Assembly (NCBI GenBank): GCA_035561135.1
Contig: DATMYA010000008.1
Coordinates: forward strand, 248,001 to 312,000
Reading direction: 5' to 3'
Length of the DNA: 64,000 bases
Source: Clostridia bacterium
GTDB lineage: Bacteria > Acidobacteriota > Terriglobia > Terriglobales > Acidobacteriaceae
In this document: positions 17,529 to 25,850 of the stretch, piece after piece
How the letters are laid out: each line of letters begins with the position of its first letter
How positions within the stretch are numbered: position 1 is the first letter of the stretch
Position numbers and translations under genes: made by a program
Notes under the pieces: model-generated
What the model saw: the letters and a program-made list of their open reading frames with translations, nothing else
Told to the model about the DNA's origin: nothing
The model's database searches: none

Positions 17529-18704
17529 ATGCGAAAGATCGCGGTCGTCACTGTCGGGCGTTCGGATTACGGGATTTACAGGCCCGTGCTACGGCGCATG
17601 GCTGCCATGACGGGCCTCGATCTGCGGATACTGGTATCCGGGGCGCACCTGCTGCCGGAATACGGTGACACCTGGCGCGACATCGAGCGCGACGGCTTCA
17701 CCATCGGCCGCAAGATTCCCATGCTTGAGAGCGGTAAGGACGACCCGAAGAGCGTCGCGAAGGCAATGTCGGCGGGGCTGGCTGGTTTTGCCGAGGCCTA
17801 CGAGAGCGAGCGACCCGATCTCGTTTTGCTGTTGGGCGATCGTTACGAGATGTTTTCCGCCGCAGCCGCGGCGCTTCCCTTCAAGCTCCCACTGGCGCAT
17901 ATACATGGTGGCGAGGTGACGGAGGGGGCAATCGACGAGGCGATGCGCCACTCGATCAGCAAGATGAGCCATCTGCACTTCGTGGCCGCCGAGGTCTTTT
18001 GCGAGCGACTGATGCGCATGGGCGAAGAACCGTGGCGGATTACGGTTAGCGGCGCGCCGGGACTGGACAATCTGCATGAGCTGCGCCTGTTGTCATCCGA
18101 GGAGTTGAAGAGCAGGTTCGGAGTCAATGCCGACGCCCCTTTCCTTCTCATCACCTTCCATCCGGTCACGTTGGAGCACGAACACGCAGGTACGCAGTTC
18201 GCGGAATTGCTGGCGGCGCTCGAAGAGCAAACGTGCAACCTGGTGTTCACGTACCCGAATGCGGACACAGATAATCGCGCCATCATTGCCGCCATTCAAC
18301 AGTTCATCGCGACTCACAGGAACGGCAAGGCGGTTCAGAACCTTGGCACGGCGGGTTACTTCAGCATGATGTCCCGCGCGCTCGCTATGGTGGGCAACTC
18401 GTCCAGCGGAATTCTGGAAGCTACGTCATTCAAGTTGCCGGTTGTGAACGTTGGCAACCGTCAGCGAGAAAGGCTACAGGCGCGCAATGTCGTGAACTGC
18501 GGCACCGTTCGCGGCGAGATCGCACAGGCCATACGGATGGCGACGTCGGAGGAGTTCAGGAGAGGACTCGCGGGGCTTGTGAATCCGTATGGCACCGGCA
18601 ATGCGACAGAAAAGATTGTCGGTGTACTGAGCGAAGTGCCGCTCGACCAGAGGCTGATATTGAAAAGGTTCATTGACACCGGCGCCGAGTGCAGCCATGG
18701 ATGA
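17529..18704 (+). CDS. legG: Hydrolysing NDP-GlcNAc 2-epimerase (NeuC/LegG family)
   Basis: 391 residues, standard NeuC length. Seen: IAVVTVGRSDYGIYRPVLRR at the N-terminus, LVLLLGDRYEMFSAAAAA (the conserved GDR-E), LAHIHGGEVTEGAIDEAMRH and VGNSSSGILEA near the C-terminus. NeuC converts UDP-GlcNAc to ManNAc plus UDP; LegG does the same type of hydrolysis and 2-epimerisation on a 2,4-diacetamido-2,4,6-trideoxy hexose nucleotide. The downstream CBS-nucleotidyltransferase, dehydratase and aminotransferase favour the LegG function. It starts the plus-strand operon, and its stop overlaps the next ATG by 8 bases. Confidence 0.88.
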   Translation: MRKIAVVTVGRSDYGIYRPVLRRMAAMTGLDLRILVSGAHLLPEYGDTWRDIERDGFTIGRKIPMLESGKDDPKSVAKAMSAGLAGFAEAYESERPDLVLLLGDRYEMFSAAAAALPFKLPLAHIHGGEVTEGAIDEAMRHSISKMSHLHFVAAEVFCERLMRMGEEPWRITVSGAPGLDNLHELRLLSSEELKSRFGVNADAPFLLITFHPVTLEHEHAGTQFAELLAALEEQTCNLVFTYPNADTDNRAIIAAIQQFIATHRNGKAVQNLGTAGYFSMMSRALAMVGNSSSGILEATSFKLPVVNVGNRQRERLQARNVVNCGTVRGEIAQAIRMATSEEFRRGLAGLVNPYGTGNATEKIVGVLSEVPLDQRLILKRFIDTGAECSHG

Positions 18705-19767
18705 CGTCTCGAGATGTTGCGTTTCGCAGTCGGCCACGTTGCGACAGGTACTGGAGTGCATCGACCGCAATACCAAGGGCATAGCCCTCGTCGTGGATGA
18801 CGCGAGACGCCTCTTGGCAACTGTCACCGACGGCGACATGAGACGCGCCGTGCTCGGCGGACGCAACCTGGACAGCGTCGTAGGCGACCTGGTGGCGGAA
18901 CTTGCGCAGCAGGGCAAGGTGCATCCGGTGGTTGCCAAGACCGGCATCGAGCTTACCGAACTGATTCGCCTCATGCGTTCGCACCGCATACGGCAAGTTC
19001 CGCTGCTCGATGACGCGGGACACGTGGTCAGCCTCGCGGTGCTGGATTCCCTGCTGCACGAAGCAGAACTGCCGCCGCAGGCCGTGGTGATGGCAGGTGG
19101 TTATGGAAACCGGTTGATGCCGCTGACGAGCGAACTCCCGAAACCGCTATTGCCGGTGGGGGACAAGCCCCTGCTCGAGCGCGTGATTGAGCAGCTTCGG
19201 CAGGCGGGGATTCGCAAGGTGAACGTCAGCACGCATTATCAGTCGGAGAAAATCGCCGAGCACTTCGGCAACGGCGAGGCGTTCGGAGTTGACTTACAGT
19301 ACGTGACCGAAGATCGTCCGCTGGGTACGGCCGGTGGACTGTCGCTGCTGCAAGGCGACGATCCACTTCTCGTTGTGAATGGCGACATTTTGACGAAACT
19401 CGATTTCCGGTCGCTGGTCAGCTTTCACCATGAGCAGCACGCCGATATGACGGTGGCTGTCCGCGAGTTTTCATTTGACGTGCCCTATGGGGTGGTTGAG
19501 TGCGACAGCGCACGCATCACCCGCGTATCGGAAAAGCCGAAGGTGAAGCTCTTTATTAACGCCGGTATCTATTTACTTTCGCCGCAAGTGCGCAAGTACA
19601 TCCCCAACGGCGAGCGCTTCGACATGACGCAACTCATCCAGAAACTGCTCGATGCCGGAAGGTCGGTTGTGAGCTTCCCCGTGTGGGAGTATTGGCTGGA
19701 CATCGGCCGCCACGAAGATTACGAGCAGGCACAGCAGGACGCAAAAGCAATGGGAGCCGCAAGGTGA
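18697..19767 (+). CDS. ptmE: CBS-domain sugar nucleotidyltransferase (PtmE-like)
   Basis: 356 residues from the ATG at 18697, which overlaps the previous gene by 8 bases. An upstream TTG at 18673 is less likely. Residues about 1-115 are a CBS pair (GIALVVDDARRLLATVTDGD, IRQVPLLDDAGHVVSLAVL). Residues about 120-356 are a nucleotidyltransferase: VVMAGGYGNRLMPLTSELPK, the GGxGxR-PLT-xxPK activation loop, then PLGTAGGLSLL and VVNGDILTKLDF. This CBS+NTP_transferase arrangement is that of Campylobacter PtmE, a glucosamine-1-phosphate guanylyltransferase that starts the GDP-linked legionaminic acid route. The assignment is by architecture and neighbourhood. Confidence 0.83.
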   Translation: MDDVSRCCVSQSATLRQVLECIDRNTKGIALVVDDARRLLATVTDGDMRRAVLGGRNLDSVVGDLVAELAQQGKVHPVVAKTGIELTELIRLMRSHRIRQVPLLDDAGHVVSLAVLDSLLHEAELPPQAVVMAGGYGNRLMPLTSELPKPLLPVGDKPLLERVIEQLRQAGIRKVNVSTHYQSEKIAEHFGNGEAFGVDLQYVTEDRPLGTAGGLSLLQGDDPLLVVNGDILTKLDFRSLVSFHHEQHADMTVAVREFSFDVPYGVVECDSARITRVSEKPKVKLFINAGIYLLSPQVRKYIPNGERFDMTQLIQKLLDAGRSVVSFPVWEYWLDIGRHEDYEQAQQDAKAMGAAR

Positions 19768-20747
19768 ACTGGAACAACAAGAGCGTGCTGATAACAGGCG
19801 CCGGTGGATTCATCGGCAGTCATCTGACCGAGAAGTTGGTGGAAGCCGGAGCACGCACGCGTGCACTGGTGCACTACAACAGCACGGACAGATGGGGCTG
19901 GCTGGACGAGTCAGCCTGCACGAACGACGTTGAGGTGGTTGCGGGTGACATCCGCGAGTTCGATAGCGTATCGAAGGCCATGCGCGGTGTGGAAGTCGTA
20001 TTCCACCTGGCGGCGCTGATCGCTATCCCGTACTCCTATGAATCGCCCTCGTCCTACGTTCATGCAAACATTGAAGGCACGCTGAATGTGCTGCAAGCCG
20101 CTCTTCAAGGAAACGTCGAGCGCATGGTGCACACCTCCACCAGTGAAGTGTATGGCACTGCGCGCGAAGTGCCGATTCCGGAAACTCACGCGCTGCAAGC
20201 CCAGTCTCCCTACTCGGCTACTAAGATCGGCGCTGACAAACTGGTCGAGTCCTTCAATCTCTCGTTTGGATTGCCCCTGAGCACGGTGCGTCCATTCAAT
20301 ACCTATGGTCCTCGCCAGTCGGCGCGCGCGGTGATTCCAACCATCATGACGCAAGCGCTGGCGGGCCAACCGATTCGCATCGGCAACATAAGTCCAACGC
20401 GCGACTTCAACTACGTCGCCGACACCGTGAACGGTTTTCTCGCCAATGCCGCATCGCCCTCGACGGTTGGCAGGGTCGTCAATCTCGGCACGGGGAAGGA
20501 GATTTCAATTGGCGACCTGGCAAAGTTGATCTGCTCAGTTGTGGGCAGCGAGTCTGAGATCGTCGAGGACAAAACTCGCGTGCGACCCGGCAACAGCGAG
20601 GTGGAGCGCCTCTGCGCAGACAATCGCCTTGCTCGCGAACTGATGGGATGGGAGCCACAAGTCCCCTTGCGCGAAGGACTGACACGCACACTGGAGTGGC
20701 TGCGCGGAAACATGGATTGCTACCGGATTGGCAGTTATGCAGTGTAG
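19764..20747 (+). CDS. legB: NDP-GlcNAc 4,6-dehydratase-like extended SDR (LegB)
   Basis: 327 residues from GTG 19764, overlapping the previous stop as GTGA. The frame extends upstream inside the previous gene but is not protein-like there. NAD-binding VLITGAGGFIGSHLTEKLVE, then VVFHLAALIAIPYSY, the active-site region HTSTSEVYGTA, SPYSATKIGADKL with the YxxxK pair, and TVRPFNTYGPRQSARAVIP. This pattern is that of LegB/Cj1319-type dehydratases, which form the 4-keto-6-deoxy intermediate in legionaminic acid synthesis. Next gene is the cognate aminotransferase, which strengthens the call. Confidence 0.87.
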   Translation: MNWNNKSVLITGAGGFIGSHLTEKLVEAGARTRALVHYNSTDRWGWLDESACTNDVEVVAGDIREFDSVSKAMRGVEVVFHLAALIAIPYSYESPSSYVHANIEGTLNVLQAALQGNVERMVHTSTSEVYGTAREVPIPETHALQAQSPYSATKIGADKLVESFNLSFGLPLSTVRPFNTYGPRQSARAVIPTIMTQALAGQPIRIGNISPTRDFNYVADTVNGFLANAASPSTVGRVVNLGTGKEISIGDLAKLICSVVGSESEIVEDKTRVRPGNSEVERLCADNRLARELMGWEPQVPLREGLTRTLEWLRGNMDCYRIGSYAV

Positions 20748-20769
20748 TCCCCGGAGCCATGCGGCAAAG

Positions 20770-21951
20770 ATGAGCACAATGAATAATAAGAGCGAATCCG
20801 GGTACATCCCTCTCAGCGTTCCCGAGATCGGCGGCAACGAGTGGAAGTACATCAAGGATTGCCTCGACACCGGCTGGGTTTCGTCGGTTGGTTCCTATGT
20901 GATCCGCTTTGAGAGCGAATTGGCTACCTATGTCGGCGCGCCCCACGCGGTGGCCACCTGCAATGGAACCTCTGCCTTGCACATTGCGTTGCTGGTGGCG
21001 GGCGTTCAACCGGATGACGAAGTTGTGATGCCGTCGCTGACCTTCATCGCTCCGGCAAATGCGGTGCGGTACGCAGGGGCATGGCCCGCGTTCGTGGATT
21101 CAGAGCGCAGTTATTGGCAGATGGATGCCGAGGGATTCGCAGACTTTCTAGCCAATGCGTGCGAAGTCACGGACGGCGTGCTGCGCAACCGCCACACTGG
21201 ACGACGCGTGAGCGCCGTGATGCCGGTGCACATCCTGGGGCATCCCGCTGATCTTGATGCCATCATGGAGTTGGCGCAGCGGTACGGCCTCAAGGTGATT
21301 GAAGACGCTACGGAATGCCTGGGCGCAAATTACCGCGGACGTCCAGTAGGTACGCATGGTGACGTCGGGTGCTACAGCTTCAACGGCAACAAAATCGTCA
21401 CTACCGGTGGCGGTGGAATGCTGGTGACCGCCAACGCGGAGTGGGCCGCGCGCGCCAGGTATCTGACGACACAAGCTAAAGATGACGCGGTTGAATTCGT
21501 ACACAATGCGGTCGGATACAACTACCGCCTCACCAACGTGCAAGCCGCGATGGGCTGCGCGCAACTCGAACTGTTACAAGCTTACATTGAGAAGAAGCGC
21601 ACAATCGCGCGTCGCTACCACGATGAGTTGGGACGCGTGCCGGGCGTTACGCTCATGCCGCGAGCGAGTTGGGCGGAGCCGAACTGGTGGCTCTACACTG
21701 TGCTGATCGATCCAGTCGAGTACGGGATGAGCAGTCGCGAACTGATGCGTCTGCTGCAAGCCGAAGAGATCGAAAGCCGTCCGCTATGGCAGCCCATGCA
21801 CCTGAGCCCCGCACATTCACAGTCGTACGCACATGGATGCGGGACCGCCGAGTGGTTGAATGAACGCGCCCTGAGCCTGCCCTGCTCCGTCGGACTGACC
21901 GACGAGGCGCAAGAACGAGTGATCCGCACCATCAGCGCAGCACGAAGATAA
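20770..21951 (+). CDS. legC: PLP-dependent NDP-sugar 4-aminotransferase (LegC, DegT/DnrJ/EryC1 family)
   Basis: 393 residues from ATG 20770 (MSTMNNKSESGYIPLSV); ATG 20779 is an alternative. Motifs of the DegT family: PEIGGNEWKYIKDCLDTGWV, ATCNGTSALHIALLVAGV, MPSLTFIAPANAVRYAGA, VIEDATECLGANYRG and CYSFNGNKIVTTGGGGML with the PLP lysine in NGNK. The GTSALH and NGNK versions of the motifs match the LegC subgroup. It transaminates the 4-keto group made by LegB, probably with glutamate as amino donor. It closes the plus-strand operon; the next gene is convergent. Confidence 0.87.
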   Translation: MSTMNNKSESGYIPLSVPEIGGNEWKYIKDCLDTGWVSSVGSYVIRFESELATYVGAPHAVATCNGTSALHIALLVAGVQPDDEVVMPSLTFIAPANAVRYAGAWPAFVDSERSYWQMDAEGFADFLANACEVTDGVLRNRHTGRRVSAVMPVHILGHPADLDAIMELAQRYGLKVIEDATECLGANYRGRPVGTHGDVGCYSFNGNKIVTTGGGGMLVTANAEWAARARYLTTQAKDDAVEFVHNAVGYNYRLTNVQAAMGCAQLELLQAYIEKKRTIARRYHDELGRVPGVTLMPRASWAEPNWWLYTVLIDPVEYGMSSRELMRLLQAEEIESRPLWQPMHLSPAHSQSYAHGCGTAEWLNERALSLPCSVGLTDEAQERVIRTISAARR

Positions 21952-22059
21952 TCAACACCGGCTTTGCTCAGCAAAACAGAGCACAAAGCAGATCGTTCGC
22001 GTTGCTCGGGACGAGACCTCGCTGCTGGAAAAAAGGCGACGAGCGCGAGGGGGTGGCTG

Positions 22060-22434
22060 CTATTTCCCTACCTTTGCTTCCCTCTTCGCCTTGTGCTCGC
22101 AGGCGGCGCTGTTGATGCATTCATCGCTCAACATGAGTCGTGCGACCGGGCAGCCGCCGACGATGTGCGACTCGACAATCTCGTTCACGTCCTCGGTCGT
22201 GACTTTGCCGTACCAGACGGCTTCCGGATACACGACGACCGTCGGCCCATGTTCGCACTGATCCAGGCAGCCGGATTTGTTCGCACGCACCGTCGCCTTC
22301 AGCCCGCGCTGCGCGACCGCCGCTTTGAATTTCCGGTGCAGATCGCCCGTGTTCCCTGGATCGCAGCTACCACGCGGATGATCGGCTGAGCGCTGGTTGG
22401 TACACACGAAGATGTGCTTCTCGAATTTCGGCAT
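22060..22434 (-). CDS. Thioredoxin-like [2Fe-2S] ferredoxin
   Basis: 124 residues from ATG 22434 (MPKFEKHIFVCTNQ). Four cysteines have the spacing of shethna-type thioredoxin-like ferredoxins: Cys-x12-Cys near residues 11-24 and Cys-x3-Cys in SGCLDQCEHGP. VVVYPEAVWYGKVTTEDVNEI is the typical middle of the fold. The C-terminal tail with three extra cysteines (GGCPVARL, DECINSAAC) is longer than usual; part of it may be a lineage-specific addition. It is likely a small cytoplasmic electron carrier. Convergent with the legC gene. Confidence 0.85.
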   Translation of the reverse strand: MPKFEKHIFVCTNQRSADHPRGSCDPGNTGDLHRKFKAAVAQRGLKATVRANKSGCLDQCEHGPTVVVYPEAVWYGKVTTEDVNEIVESHIVGGCPVARLMLSDECINSAACEHKAKREAKVGK

Positions 22435-22527
22435 GATCTCGGTTTCCAATAAAGTCTCGTTTTGATGATAGCTGCCGAAGTTGTTCCCGGATGAATGCCG
22501 GGGCAACAGCTCGGAGCACGGTCGAGC

Positions 22528-23817
22528 CTACATGTAGCTGAGCCACCAGTCGCGCCGTCGTTGCTTGACGTCCGCGAACCACTTGCAGGGGAAGTACAGC
22601 GCGAAGACGATCAATATCCATGCGGCGTAGATGAAGGGCAGGCTGTGTCCATAGCCGCTGGGCATTGGGTTTAGAAGGAACCCGCCCCATAGAAGCCACT
22701 TTACGGGCTGATGATAAGCAAGCGCTGCCACGATGGCGAAGAGGTGAATCGCGAAGAGGTGCAGTACATAAAAGAAGAACGGCACACGGCCGAAGACAAG
22801 GAGTTTCTCTCCGAACCTCCCGGCCAGCGACTTGAAGTTGAAACGATCGAACCACGCAAGCGCCATGATCGCGGGACCGAGCGTCATCAGCAGAAACTGA
22901 AGCGAGGGCGGGTACTTGGTAACGTTGAAAAACGAAATCAATGTTGCTTCCAAGGTGGCCTGAGGATGGAACGGTCCGGCTGCCCATGGAATAAATGTAG
23001 TCTCCGCCGGTGGGTTGCCGTACCAGTTCGCCAGACGCAACACAACGAACAGCATAGTCATGGTGCCGCCCATCAGCAGCAGCAACCGGCGGCGCTGCTC
23101 GGTTGGCTTTCTCAACACGGCGCCAAATGCGTAGCCGGCAGCCATGACGCCTACCCACGGCACGAGCACATACATGGAGAAGAAGCCGACGGGCTGACCT
23201 TTATACTCGGCGACCTGAATCATGCCTGGCTGATGAACAAGGTGCCAGATCCAACCCAGCTTCCCAAACGCCGCCGGAGTCAGCGTGTCCAGCGTATTAT
23301 GCAGCGCGACTGTGGCTATGCCGAAGATGGCGATCCATGGTAGCGGCAGACGGACGATGGCGGCCATGCATACCATGCAAAGTCCAAGCTGCCAAATCAC
23401 CAGTCCGAGCGGCAGCACGGGGACAAAGGACCATGCAAATGCAATCAGCGTAACTTCCAGCAGCATGAACCAGAGGCCGCGTTTCCAAAGAAATGTCGAT
23501 AACCCGGAGATTGGTTTGCCGCGCGAGGCCGAAAGAAACGCGCCCGTCCCCGCAAGAAAAAAGAACGTTGGCGCGCAGAAGTGAGTAATCCAGCGCGTAA
23601 AGAACAGCACTCCATATGTCTGGGAAGTGTCTTCAGGAGGAAATCGAAGATAGGTGAGGAAGTCGCGCGTGTGATCGAGAGCCATGATTACCATCACGAT
23701 TCCACGCAGAAGATCGACGGAGTCTATGCGCTTCGTGACGCGAAATGACCCACCCTGGACTTCGGCAAGATCTAACTCTCCTGCGGTTCCGCTGGCAGGG
23801 TTGTGAACGGTAAGCAT
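22528..23817 (-). CDS. Heparan-alpha-glucosaminide N-acetyltransferase-like membrane protein (DUF1624 type)
   Basis: 429 residues from ATG 23817, chosen because AGGAG lies 8 bases upstream; the frame extends 17 codons further. About eleven membrane segments. The N-terminal signature IDSVDLLRGIVMVIMALDHT contains the LRG and the conserved His of DUF1624/YeiB-related acyltransferases; FFTRWITHFCAPTFFFLAGT is the second conserved block. The human relative moves acetyl groups across the lysosomal membrane onto glucosamine. The bacterial substrate is unknown, though a cell-envelope glycan is plausible next to a polysaccharide locus. Confidence 0.8.
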   Translation of the reverse strand: MLTVHNPASGTAGELDLAEVQGGSFRVTKRIDSVDLLRGIVMVIMALDHTRDFLTYLRFPPEDTSQTYGVLFFTRWITHFCAPTFFFLAGTGAFLSASRGKPISGLSTFLWKRGLWFMLLEVTLIAFAWSFVPVLPLGLVIWQLGLCMVCMAAIVRLPLPWIAIFGIATVALHNTLDTLTPAAFGKLGWIWHLVHQPGMIQVAEYKGQPVGFFSMYVLVPWVGVMAAGYAFGAVLRKPTEQRRRLLLLMGGTMTMLFVVLRLANWYGNPPAETTFIPWAAGPFHPQATLEATLISFFNVTKYPPSLQFLLMTLGPAIMALAWFDRFNFKSLAGRFGEKLLVFGRVPFFFYVLHLFAIHLFAIVAALAYHQPVKWLLWGGFLLNPMPSGYGHSLPFIYAAWILIVFALYFPCKWFADVKQRRRDWWLSYM

Positions 23818-23963
23818 GGAAGCGCTCCTGTGGCTGTGGCACACGACTTCGAGGGGCCTGTGAGCCACGACCCACGCGTGGCCTCCAATGGACGATACCT
23901 TAGCACAAGTCTGGTTGCACTACATCGATACAAGCGCCAATCTGCACGACAACCTTCGCCGCG

Positions 23964-24704
23964 TCAGCATCCCCGGGCGACGTAGATGCTGAACGTATCC
24001 GTCGTGATAGCGCGCCGGAGTGAGCGGGCAGTGTTGAGGACGAAGCCACATTCTGGAGTGTTGTAGATGACAAACACTGGACGCGGATGCTGCCGTATGG
24101 AGCGGTCGATAATTTCCGTTACGGTGCGAATAACGTATTCAGGGAATGGGTTGAAGAGGTATATGACCAGCGGCTCGTCCGGCAAGGTGAAATCGCGCGC
24201 ATCGGCCGCATAGGACTGAATGTCGTGACACTGCTGCGTCGGAGAGTGGTAGGCGCGAATATTCTGCTCGGCTATGTCGTGCAGCTCAGGTTGGAGTTCT
24301 ACGCCGATGATGCGGCGAAACGGATACTCGGATGCCAACAGCAGCGCGCGTCCTTTGCCCGAGCCCAGGTCGATGAAGGTGAAGTCGCGGAAATCGATCT
24401 CCATGCGTTCCATCATCAATTGGAATTCGTAAGGGACCGTGGGCTGGTACTGGCGCTCGCTGAGAATCTCGCGCAGACGGACTTTGAACGGCAGACGCGC
24501 CCAGGTAGTGTCCACGCGGAAGTCGCAGTCGAAATCGATGTCGCCGAAACGCATACGCCGCCGCTCGGGGAGACTATCAACAACCATCTCTCGAAGCTGC
24601 GACACTAGGTAAGCGGTCGTCTTACGAAGACCGCGATAGTGCACGGACTCGCGCATCCATTGCAGGAATGCTGCCCCCAGACTTGCTTGCGACGACGTTG
24701 GCAT
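23964..24704 (-). CDS. SAM-dependent methyltransferase (class I)
   Basis: 246 residues from ATG 24704; the open frame extends 26 codons upstream without support. The SAM-binding motif I is FIDLGSGKGRALLLAS at about residue 110, followed by IIGVELQPELHDIAEQNI (motif II acidic residue) and VIYLFNPFPEYVI (motif IV-like). The N-terminal stretch (YQPTVPYEFQLMMERM) resembles bacterial methyltransferases near sugar loci. Substrate unknown. An inverted repeat lies just upstream at 24739-24765. Confidence 0.78.
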   Translation of the reverse strand: MPTSSQASLGAAFLQWMRESVHYRGLRKTTAYLVSQLREMVVDSLPERRRMRFGDIDFDCDFRVDTTWARLPFKVRLREILSERQYQPTVPYEFQLMMERMEIDFRDFTFIDLGSGKGRALLLASEYPFRRIIGVELQPELHDIAEQNIRAYHSPTQQCHDIQSYAADARDFTLPDEPLVIYLFNPFPEYVIRTVTEIIDRSIRQHPRPVFVIYNTPECGFVLNTARSLRRAITTDTFSIYVARGC

Positions 24705-24738
24705 GTGTTTCCAGTCTAACCTCTCGAAGAAGAAAGAC

Positions 24739-24765
24739 GGGCCGTCTTCATGCGGAGGACGGCCC
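24739..24765. other. Inverted repeat upstream of methyltransferase
   Basis: Perfect 8-bp stem GGGCCGTC (24739-24746) / GACGGCCC (24758-24765) with an 11-base loop. On the minus strand it is followed by a pyrimidine-rich run (24726-24738, TCTTTCTTCTT-like), so it could be an intrinsic terminator for minus-strand transcripts arriving from the YHS gene, insulating the methyltransferase. The T-run is interrupted, hence modest confidence. Confidence 0.4.
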
Positions 24766-24956
24766 AAGGGGCAGGAATGCACGTTCTAGTGTGACGCGCT
24801 GGAGAGAGGTTGCGTGAGGTGCTGAACGAGCCCGCTTGCTGGAACTTGTCCCACCATTCCATTCAGGAGAGGACCACACCGTTCGACAAAAGCTGCCGCG
24901 AAGTACTTTGGAATCAGAGTTCCTAAATCTGCGTTGTGTTCACTCCTCAGTGCACG

Positions 24957-25109
24957 TCAGGCCGCGTTCTGGGCGTACTGTTCTGGACTCGTTTCGAAAA
25001 CCTCCTTGCACTCCTCCGAGCAGAAGTGGAATGTCCTGTTGTTGTAATCAGACGTTATGGTCGAATTTTCTTCCTCGACTCTCATGCCACAAACCGGATC
25101 AATCGCCAT
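24957..25109 (-). CDS. YHS-domain mini-protein, 50 residues
   Basis: A very short gene: ATG 25109 to TGA 24957, with GGGAGG about 9 bases upstream. The product starts MAIDPVCGMRVEEENSTI and continues YNNRTFHFCSEECKEVF. This is a complete YHS domain: DPVCGMRV with the first Cys, then FCSEECK with the C-x3-C pair, and the terminal 'F--SPE-Y' pattern. YHS domains bind metals and occur alone or on heavy-metal ATPases and copper/mercury proteins. A free-standing copy may act as a soluble metal chaperone; no metal-transport gene is adjacent except the MFS remnant. Confidence 0.85.
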   Translation of the reverse strand: MAIDPVCGMRVEEENSTITSDYNNRTFHFCSEECKEVFETSPEQYAQNAA

Positions 25110-25245
25110 CTCCAATCCTCCCGTCGATTGGGCGGTTCCCGTTTCCGGGATTTATGATGCGGGCAGATGGCCTCGGCGCTGCAATTGTGACTGCACATTC
25201 GCGTTAGCCGCGGATCAGAGTTCTATGGCAGATTAGATCGCTACA

Positions 25246-25413
25246 ATGCCGACTAGTACTGTTGTTGCTTCAGGATCGCGGGCAGTCTTCGCGCATCGCG
25301 ACTTCCGGCTTTTTCAGATGGCGCGTCTGCTGACGATCGTCGGCATGGAGATGCAGTCCGTCGCGTCGCCGTTGTGCCGGCAAGTCTATGAAATCATCAA
25401 ACGACAAGCGTGA
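25246..25413 (+). pseudogene. Remnant of an MFS_3-type transporter (N-terminus only)
   Basis: A 55-codon frame beginning at ATG 25246. Residues VFAHRDFRLFQMARLLTIVG followed by MEMQSVA...QVYEI match the first transmembrane region of MFS_3/EntS-like exporters, where the typical reading is HRDFR-L---Q-ISN-G--MQ-VAVGWQVYEIT. Here five residues replace the usual VGW and a stop follows after IIKRQA. The remaining roughly 350 codons of a transporter are absent. The piece resembles the start of the intact exporter at 51741 in this window. Best read as a decayed or truncated gene. Confidence 0.65.
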
Positions 25414-25504
25414 GTCCAGTCGGAATCTAGTTCGATTGTCTTGCTCTGAATGCAGCTCTCGAATTTCTTTGCAAAGCAAAATCTCACGCACGATACTGAA
25501 ATCA

Positions 25505-25768
25505 ATGCAAAGGACCATCATCACCATAACCGGCAGCATCATCGCGTTGACGCTGTTAGTACTGCTGGTTCACCCGGCAACTCTGGTGCCTAATGCTCCC
25601 GTTGCCGAAAGAGCTCTGCACCTGGTCCTGCATTCCCTCGTTCTATTCGTCAGTGCGCCACTGCCGCTCCTGGCAAGCCTCGCCACAGCCCACGTCCTCG
25701 CACAGACGGAAAACTCGGCGACAGAACCTGGCGACCGCCTCGCTCTGATTTGCGCAAGACTCTGCTGA
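25505..25768 (+). CDS. Hypothetical small membrane protein
   Basis: 87 residues from ATG 25505 (MQRTIITITGSIIALTLLVL). Two hydrophobic segments at about residues 5-25 and 38-62, separated by a short loop with VPNAPVAE. No recognised family. The frame is open further upstream to 25388, but that part is polar and follows the MFS remnant, so the shorter start is preferred. It could be spurious; no strong Shine-Dalgarno is present. Confidence 0.35.
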   Translation: MQRTIITITGSIIALTLLVLLVHPATLVPNAPVAERALHLVLHSLVLFVSAPLPLLASLATAHVLAQTENSATEPGDRLALICARLC

Positions 25769-25850
25769 TCACATCCTCCTGCAACCGATGTCGTGCCGCA
25801 CTAGCCGCGACACGCGTATTGATCACCTGCAACCTGACAGGAGGAACCAC

